Source: Vagococcus allomyrinae | Lineage (GTDB): Bacteria > Bacillota > Bacilli > Lactobacillales > Vagococcaceae | DNA length: 64,000 nt | Assembly (NCBI RefSeq): GCF_017829975.1 | Contig: NZ_JAEEGA010000014.1 | Coordinates: 106,977-170,976 of the forward strand | Direction: 5' to 3' | In this document: piece after piece, positions 60,212 to 64,000 of the stretch | Numbering within the stretch: position 1 is the stretch's first letter | How the letters are laid out: every line of letters starts with the position of its first letter | Made by a program: the position numbers and the translations under genes | Notes under the pieces: model-generated | Database searches by the model: none | The model's input: the letters and a program-made list of their open reading frames with translations, nothing else | Told to the model about the DNA's origin: nothing

Positions 60212-60309
60212 ATAACGACACAAATTTGCATTTTCGATCGAAATAGATAGAAATAAATCATAATTTTAGGTATCATGGAAAGGAATACAAATTAGGAGGA
60301 AAACAATCA

Positions 60310-60894
60310 ATGACTTTTCATCAATTAAATGTGCAAGATGCACCAGGACCAATCGCAACGATTAAAACAAATAAAGGGGATATGACCTTTAAATTATTTC
60401 CAGAAGCTGCCCCTAAAACAGTAAAAAACTTTGTTGAATTAGCGAAAAAAGGCTATTATGACGGCATTATTTTCCACCGTGTTATTCCAGATTTCATGAT
60501 TCAAGGTGGCGATCCAACTGGCACTGGTATGGGCGGCGAAAGTATTTACGGCGATTCTTTTGAAGACGAGTTTTCGAGAGAGCTGTTTAACTTACGTGGT
60601 GCTTTATCAATGGCTAATGCTGGACCGAACACCAACGGCAGTCAATTCTTTATTGTGCAAAATCAAAATGTTCCTGCTAATATGGTTAAGCAATTAGAAG
60701 GTGCTGATTTTCCAGTAGAAGTAATTGAAGCCTATAAAAATGGTGGAACCCCTTGGTTGGATTTCCGTCATACCGTTTTTGGTCACATTATGGAAGGGCT
60801 AGAAATAATGGATGATATTGCTGGTGTGCAACGTGGTCCTCAAGATAAGCCAGTTCATGATATTGTTATCGAGACAATTGAAATTTCTGAATAG
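60310..60894 (+). CDS. ppiB: Peptidyl-prolyl cis-trans isomerase, cyclophilin type
   Basis: 194 aa. [20 protein letters not shown] and [14 protein letters not shown] are the catalytic Arg/Phe/Gln motifs of cyclophilin. No signal peptide, so cytoplasmic folding helper. Start follows TAGGAGG. Confidence 0.95.
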   Translation: MTFHQLNVQDAPGPIATIKTNKGDMTFKLFPEAAPKTVKNFVELAKKGYYDGIIFHRVIPDFMIQGGDPTGTGMGGESIYGDSFEDEFSRELFNLRGALSMANAGPNTNGSQFFIVQNQNVPANMVKQLEGADFPVEVIEAYKNGGTPWLDFRHTVFGHIMEGLEIMDDIAGVQRGPQDKPVHDIVIETIEISE

Positions 60895-60944
60895 AATGAA
60901 ATGAGTCGAAAGTTCTTTCACTTTTTATAAGGAGGTTTTTTATA

Positions 60945-61805
60945 GTGTTATATGGAGCAATTGAAGCAGGTGGGACAAAGTTTGTCTGTGCCGTTAGCGA
61001 TGAAAATTTGGATATTAAGGAACGAGTCAGCATTCCGACAACTGTTCCAGAAGAGACGATGACTGCTGTCTTTGCTTTCTTTGATCAGCATGATGTGGCG
61101 TCAATTGGTGTGGGCTCTTTTGGTCCGATAGATGTTAATAAAAAATCTGAGACCTATGGGTATATAACCAGTACGCCAAAACTAGCCTGGGCTCATTATA
61201 ATTTTTTAGGTGCTTTAACAGAGCGGTATGATGTGCCAGTAGCTTGGACGACGGATGTAAATGCGGCGGCATATGGTGAATTAAAAAAAGGGGCGGCTGT
61301 TGGCAAAGATAGTTGTTTGTACATCACAGTTGGAACAGGTATTGGCGGCGGTGTCGTGATTGATGGAAAGATTATCAACGGCTATGGTCACCCGGAAGTC
61401 GGCCATATTTTAGTGAGAAAACACCCAGAAGATACCTATGGGGGAGCTTGTCCTTATCATGGAGATTGTCTCGAAGGGGTGGCCGCTGGTCCTTCTCTTG
61501 AACAACGCCACGGTATTAAAGGTCATGAGTTAGGGGCCAAACACAAAGCTTGGGATATTGAAGCTTACTACTTAGCCCAAGCCATAATGAGCTATACCTT
61601 AATTCTTTCACCGGAAATGGTTGTCATGGGTGGTGGTGTGATGAAACAGACTCAGCTCTTCCCATTAATGAGAGCGTCTTTCGAAAAACAGATGAACGGT
61701 TATGTTGCCACACCTCCCTTGGAGGACTATATTGTACCTTGTGGCTTAGGTGATAATGCCGGGATTACCGGTTGTTTATTACTCGCAATTGAAGAAGTTA
61801 ATTAA
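60945..61805 (+). CDS. scrK: ROK family sugar kinase (fructokinase-like)
   Basis: 286 aa. GAIEAGGTKFVCAV is the ATP phosphate loop, GTGIGGGVVIDGKIINGYGH and the zinc ligands in HPEVGHILV...CPYHGDCLEG define the ROK fold; catalytic Asp is in TTDVNAAAYGE. The short form and GPIDVNKKSETYGYITSTPK match Gram-positive fructokinases. Initiates at GTG nine bases after AAGGAGG. Confidence 0.88.
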   Translation: MLYGAIEAGGTKFVCAVSDENLDIKERVSIPTTVPEETMTAVFAFFDQHDVASIGVGSFGPIDVNKKSETYGYITSTPKLAWAHYNFLGALTERYDVPVAWTTDVNAAAYGELKKGAAVGKDSCLYITVGTGIGGGVVIDGKIINGYGHPEVGHILVRKHPEDTYGGACPYHGDCLEGVAAGPSLEQRHGIKGHELGAKHKAWDIEAYYLAQAIMSYTLILSPEMVVMGGGVMKQTQLFPLMRASFEKQMNGYVATPPLEDYIVPCGLGDNAGITGCLLLAIEEVN

Positions 61806-61810
61806 AGTAG

Positions 61811-61844
61811 TGAGGTCTTCTATTATAGAAGGCTTCTTTTTTTA
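61811..61844 (+). terminator. Terminator after the ROK kinase
   Basis: GTCTTCTA and TAGAAGGC pair around TT with G-U pairs, followed by TTCTTTTTTT. Confidence 0.7.
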
Positions 61845-61940
61845 CTCTGTAAGAAAGTAGGAAACTTTCTCCCGATCGTAAGTTTGGAGCTAATTGCTAA
61901 AGCACTAAGAGCAACGGCAACGCTTGGTTCAGCTTTTTTT
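61845..61940 (+). repeat. Dispersed intergenic repeat, copy B
   Basis: CTCTGTAAGAAAGT, AAACTTTCTCCCGATCGTA (to 61880), longer middle, and AGCTTTTTTT (61931-61940). It immediately follows the ROK terminator. The most divergent of the four copies, yet the block order is kept. Confidence 0.7.
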
Positions 61941-62167
61941 ATGATGAGGAATAGTGGGAATACAGGAGCGTTTTTCTTGCAGACAACTCAAATCCCGTAG
62001 TTTATATTTCTAATCTTTTGGCGTATAATAGTAGATGTAATATCGTACGTGATGATGTTAAACCGATCATATAACAGAACATACCAAGAGTAGTGGCGAT
62101 TACGGAGCGACTTGAAAATCTACAATGAGTGTTCGGTTCTCGGTGCTAGTGAAAGGAGGCTAAACAA
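61941..62167 (+). promoter_or_regulatory. cvfD leader region
   Basis: A TATAAT at 62024-62029 with a weak TTTATA 17 bp upstream would give a 140-nt leader before cvfD. The leader has no open frame with a ribosome site. Nothing else is clear. Confidence 0.4.
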
Positions 62168-62536
62168 ATGACCTATACGATCGGTATGGTAATAGAAGGT
62201 AAAGTGACAGGGGTTCAACCTTATGGGGCATTTATTTCATTAGATGATGATGTTCAAGGATTAATACATATTTCAGAAGTAAAGCACGGCTTTATCAAAA
62301 ATATTTCGGATGTGCTCAGTATCGGAGAAGTTGTTAGAGTGAAAGTGATTGATATTGATGAGTATTCACAAAAAATCAGTTTATCCATGAGAGCCTTAGA
62401 CTTAAAAGCGCCTCTCCCACAATACAAGCGCAAGAAGTATTTTACAAATCGGAAAAAGAAAATTGGCTTTGAGAGCTTGAGATTACAGATGCCTAACTGG
62501 ATTGATGAGAGTATGAAAGAACTTACCGAAAAATAA
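62168..62536 (+). CDS. cvfD: CvfD/YugI-type S1 RNA-binding protein
   Basis: 122 aa. Residues 5-72 are a single S1 domain (GMVIEGKVTGVQPYGAFISL, GLIHISEVKHGFIKNI, ISLSMRAL), followed by a basic tail RKKYFTNRKKKIGFESL. Known relatives (GSP13, CvfD) bind ribosomes or mRNAs and influence stress and virulence genes. AAAGGAGG precedes the ATG. Confidence 0.88.
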   Translation: MTYTIGMVIEGKVTGVQPYGAFISLDDDVQGLIHISEVKHGFIKNISDVLSIGEVVRVKVIDIDEYSQKISLSMRALDLKAPLPQYKRKKYFTNRKKKIGFESLRLQMPNWIDESMKELTEK

Positions 62537-62611
62537 ACATGATTTTTTTCTGAAAATGTGCTATTATTTTAATAGTATAATGAAAATTCATTGCAAATTG
62601 AGGTGGAAGTT

Positions 62612-62977
62612 TTGAGTAACCAATTAGTTGCGGGGACTGTCATGCTAAACAGTGCCAACGGTGATAAAAGGTTTTTAGTAAAAAGAAACGAAGAAAATTT
62701 TGATTTTGTCACAACCACAATGAATGAAGACTTTACGAGTTTAGCTTGTATTTTAAAAGAGTTGAAATCGGAAGTGATGATGGATGTTAATTCAATTGAT
62801 TTAGTTGAATTGACTAATGTCAGTGTCAATGACCGAAAGATGCCTCTGTTTGTGTTTGAGATGGAGGAGCAAAAGAATGAAGGTGTTCTAGGTGATAGTT
62901 ATGCTTGGGAAACACCAAATACATTACGCAGTGTATTAAATAAGTTTCAAATATCAGGAGTTCCAATTTTTGAATAA
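62612..62977 (+). CDS. Hypothetical protein, possibly a degenerate Nudix fold
   Basis: 121 aa from a TTG start preceded by GAGGTGG; a TTG seven codons earlier lacks a ribosome site. The order of segments (AGTVMLNSANGDKRFLVKRN, a helix TSLACILKELKSEVMM, then MPLFVFEME and WETPNTLRSVL) resembles a Nudix domain, but the GX5EX7REUXEEXGU box is missing, so catalysis is unlikely. Follows cvfD in the same direction. Confidence 0.65.
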   Translation: MSNQLVAGTVMLNSANGDKRFLVKRNEENFDFVTTTMNEDFTSLACILKELKSEVMMDVNSIDLVELTNVSVNDRKMPLFVFEMEEQKNEGVLGDSYAWETPNTLRSVLNKFQISGVPIFE

Positions 62978-62987
62978 TCAAGAGATG

Positions 62988-63017
62988 CCAACAGCTTATA
63001 GACTGTTGGTGTTTTTT
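62988..63017 (+). terminator. Terminator before the rRNA region
   Basis: CCAACAG (62988-62994) pairs with CTGTTGG (63003-63009); T-run follows. Confidence 0.8.
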
Positions 63018-63018
63018 T

Positions 63019-63054
63019 CTATTAGGAAAGTATAAAACTTTCTCTCTATCGTAG
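63019..63054 (+). repeat. Dispersed intergenic repeat, copy C (core only)
   Basis: CTATTAGGAAAGT then AAAACTTTCTCTCTATCGTA. It starts within the T-run of the preceding terminator. The 3' block AGCTTTT is not evident. Confidence 0.7.
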
Positions 63055-63500
63055 TAGTATCACGTAACTATTTTGCTACTTTTCTTTCAGGGCTGACTTC
63101 GATCTCTCTTGTTTTTTAATGAGACAACTAATTGTAGTCAAAGAAGAGTTGACTATTACCTAGCAGAGAGAGGCAACTTGCTTTTCTAAAGATGATCAGA
63201 TAACTTTCCAAAAGTTATTTGGCTTCGGCTTAATGAGTCACACTAAGGGAGGTTCTAATATCTTGTATTTTACTTATGAGTGAGATCAAGTGGCGTTAAA
63301 AAAGAATATGCGAATAAGAAATGCATTTTTTAACTATTTTTGCGATAAAAGCGAACATTGAGCTGTTGTTTTTAGCTATTAATCCTTTTTGTAAAAAAAA
63401 GGGAAAAAAGACAGGTTTAAGCTTGCTTTTTAAGAAAACTATTGATATATTAATACATGTCCTTAAGGCAGGACAATCTGATGAAAGATAAATATGAAAC
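63055..63500. other. Gene-free region before the rRNA promoters
   Basis: No open frame with a ribosome site. Small dyads are present, such as ATAACT/AAGTTAT near 63200 and GTCCT/AGGAC near 63465. No tRNA was seen. Confidence 0.6.
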
Positions 63501-63515
63501 TTTCTTGAAAAGTCG

Positions 63516-63545
63516 TTGACAGGATAGAGCGTTGTATGTTATTCT
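63516..63545 (+). promoter_or_regulatory. rRNA promoter P1
   Basis: TTGACA (63516-63521), 18-bp spacer, TATTCT (63540-63545), followed by AATTAGGTTG, as in P2 and P3. Confidence 0.8.
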
Positions 63546-63616
63546 AATTAGGTTGTCGTTTGAAGAGATGACATATCTTAACAAATATGCCGCTCAAAAA
63601 ATAATTAAAAAAGTTG

Positions 63617-63646
63617 TTGACAACGTCAACTAACTTATGTTATTCT
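63617..63646 (+). promoter_or_regulatory. rRNA promoter P2
   Basis: TTGACA (63617-63622), 18-bp spacer, TATTCT (63641-63646). The upstream AT-rich block ATAATTAAAAAAGTTG is shared with P3. GTTGAC-AAC-GTCAAC forms a palindrome over the -35. Confidence 0.85.
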
Positions 63647-63721
63647 AATTGAGTTGCTGATGAAGAGCTAAACCACTTCAACAAGCTGAAAAAAACTTTT
63701 GAAAAATAATTAAAAAAGTTG

Positions 63722-63750
63722 TTGACAAAGACAACTAAACATGTTATTCT
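63722..63750 (+). promoter_or_regulatory. rRNA promoter P3
   Basis: TTGACA (63722-63727), 17-bp spacer, TATTCT (63745-63750), preceded by the same ATAATTAAAAAAGTTG block. The three promoters are spaced about 100 bp apart. Confidence 0.85.
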
Positions 63751-63806
63751 AATAAAGTTGCTAAGGCGACAAACAACCAACTGCGAAACAAGCGGTTGAC
63801 AACTTA

Positions 63807-63969
63807 GACCTTTGAAAACTGAACAAAGTAAGACGAACCAAATTGTGTAGTTGTTCTTCTTCAGTAGAAGAACACTAAAAAGATTTTACGATTTTTTATG
63901 AAAAATCGAATAGTGAAGTTACATTCGCTAGCAAACAAATGAGCGAGATCTTCGGATCTTATCAAAACT
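63807..63969 (+). other. Pre-16S leader with processing hairpins
   Basis: Begins with CTTTGAAAACTGAACAAAG, a leader sequence common in Gram-positive rRNA operons. Perfect stems: GTTCTTCT/AGAAGAAC (63853-63873), CGATTTTT/AAAAATCG (63889-63908), and AGATC-TTCG-GATCT (63946-63959) with a UUCG tetraloop. Part of the 5' processing stalk whose partner lies beyond the window. Confidence 0.7.
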
Positions 63970-64000
63970 TTTAATGAGAGTTTGATCCTGGCTCAGGACG
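63970..64000 (+). rRNA. 16S ribosomal RNA, 5' end (partial)
   Basis: AGAGTTTGATCCTGGCTCAG, the universal 27F site, starts at 63977, placing the mature 5' end near 63970. Truncated by the window edge after about 31 nt. Confidence 0.97.

Noticed and set aside
63055..63500. tRNA genes expected upstream of the rRNA operon
   Set aside because: No cloverleaf, GGTTCGAATCC-type T-arm or CCA-adjacent stem could be found.

Overview
The window is a low-GC Gram-positive chromosome segment, most likely a member of the Lactobacillales and probably Enterococcaceae (Vagococcus/Enterococcus-like). The pointers are AAGGAGG ribosome sites, strong TTGACA/TATAAT promoters, a low-affinity PBP5-type penicillin-binding protein, YutD, CvfD and YumC genes, a PTS/phosphorylase route for trehalose, and three tandem rRNA promoters leading into a 16S gene cut by the right edge. 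The species assignment is inference. I see no prophage, transposase, CRISPR array or tRNA gene.

Left part (1-8.7 kb): the 3' half of pyruvate phosphate dikinase, followed by a CcpN-type CBS regulator and the PPDK/PEP-synthetase regulatory kinase-phosphorylase. Then come a TetR regulator, an amino-acid permease, a MarR regulator with an unusual His/Gly/Pro-rich tail, a metallo-beta-lactamase-fold hydrolase, a TipA-like MerR regulator and an S51 peptidase.

8.9-24 kb: a tightly overlapping three-gene operon (DUF350-like membrane protein, glutathionylspermidine-synthase-like ATP-grasp ligase, unknown protein with a Gly-rich C-terminus), a lipoprotein, a TauE-type exporter, and a 1249-residue LPXTG adhesin with six 279-bp repeats. 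An FMN reductase, queG, a class B PBP and a stand-alone murE follow.

24-34 kb is dominated by one-component regulators whose operators can be read from the sequence: Crp/Fnr, two TetR, PadR and XRE. The PadR unit (DUF1700, a truncated 57-aa protein, a zinc-ribbon membrane protein, a PaaK-like CoA ligase and a condensation-fold acyltransferase) looks like an uncharacterised acyl-activation/acyl-transfer operon and is, with the ATP-grasp operon, the best candidate for a new system.

34-50 kb: purine permease, MerR with a quinone oxidoreductase, VOC protein and acetyltransferase, a candidate small RNA, a MacAB-like ABC exporter, LysR with a split ChrA transporter, and a trehalose regulon (treR, treB, a GH65 phosphorylase with an extra N-terminal domain, pgmB) with readable TreR boxes. 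50-64 kb: P-type ATPase, MgtC, phosphatases, yutD/nagD/pgpA, yumC, ppiB, a ROK sugar kinase, cvfD, and the rRNA promoter region.

A dispersed intergenic repeat (four copies near 17.8, 53.1, 61.9 and 63.0 kb) and several short coding remnants are not explained by ordinary genes.
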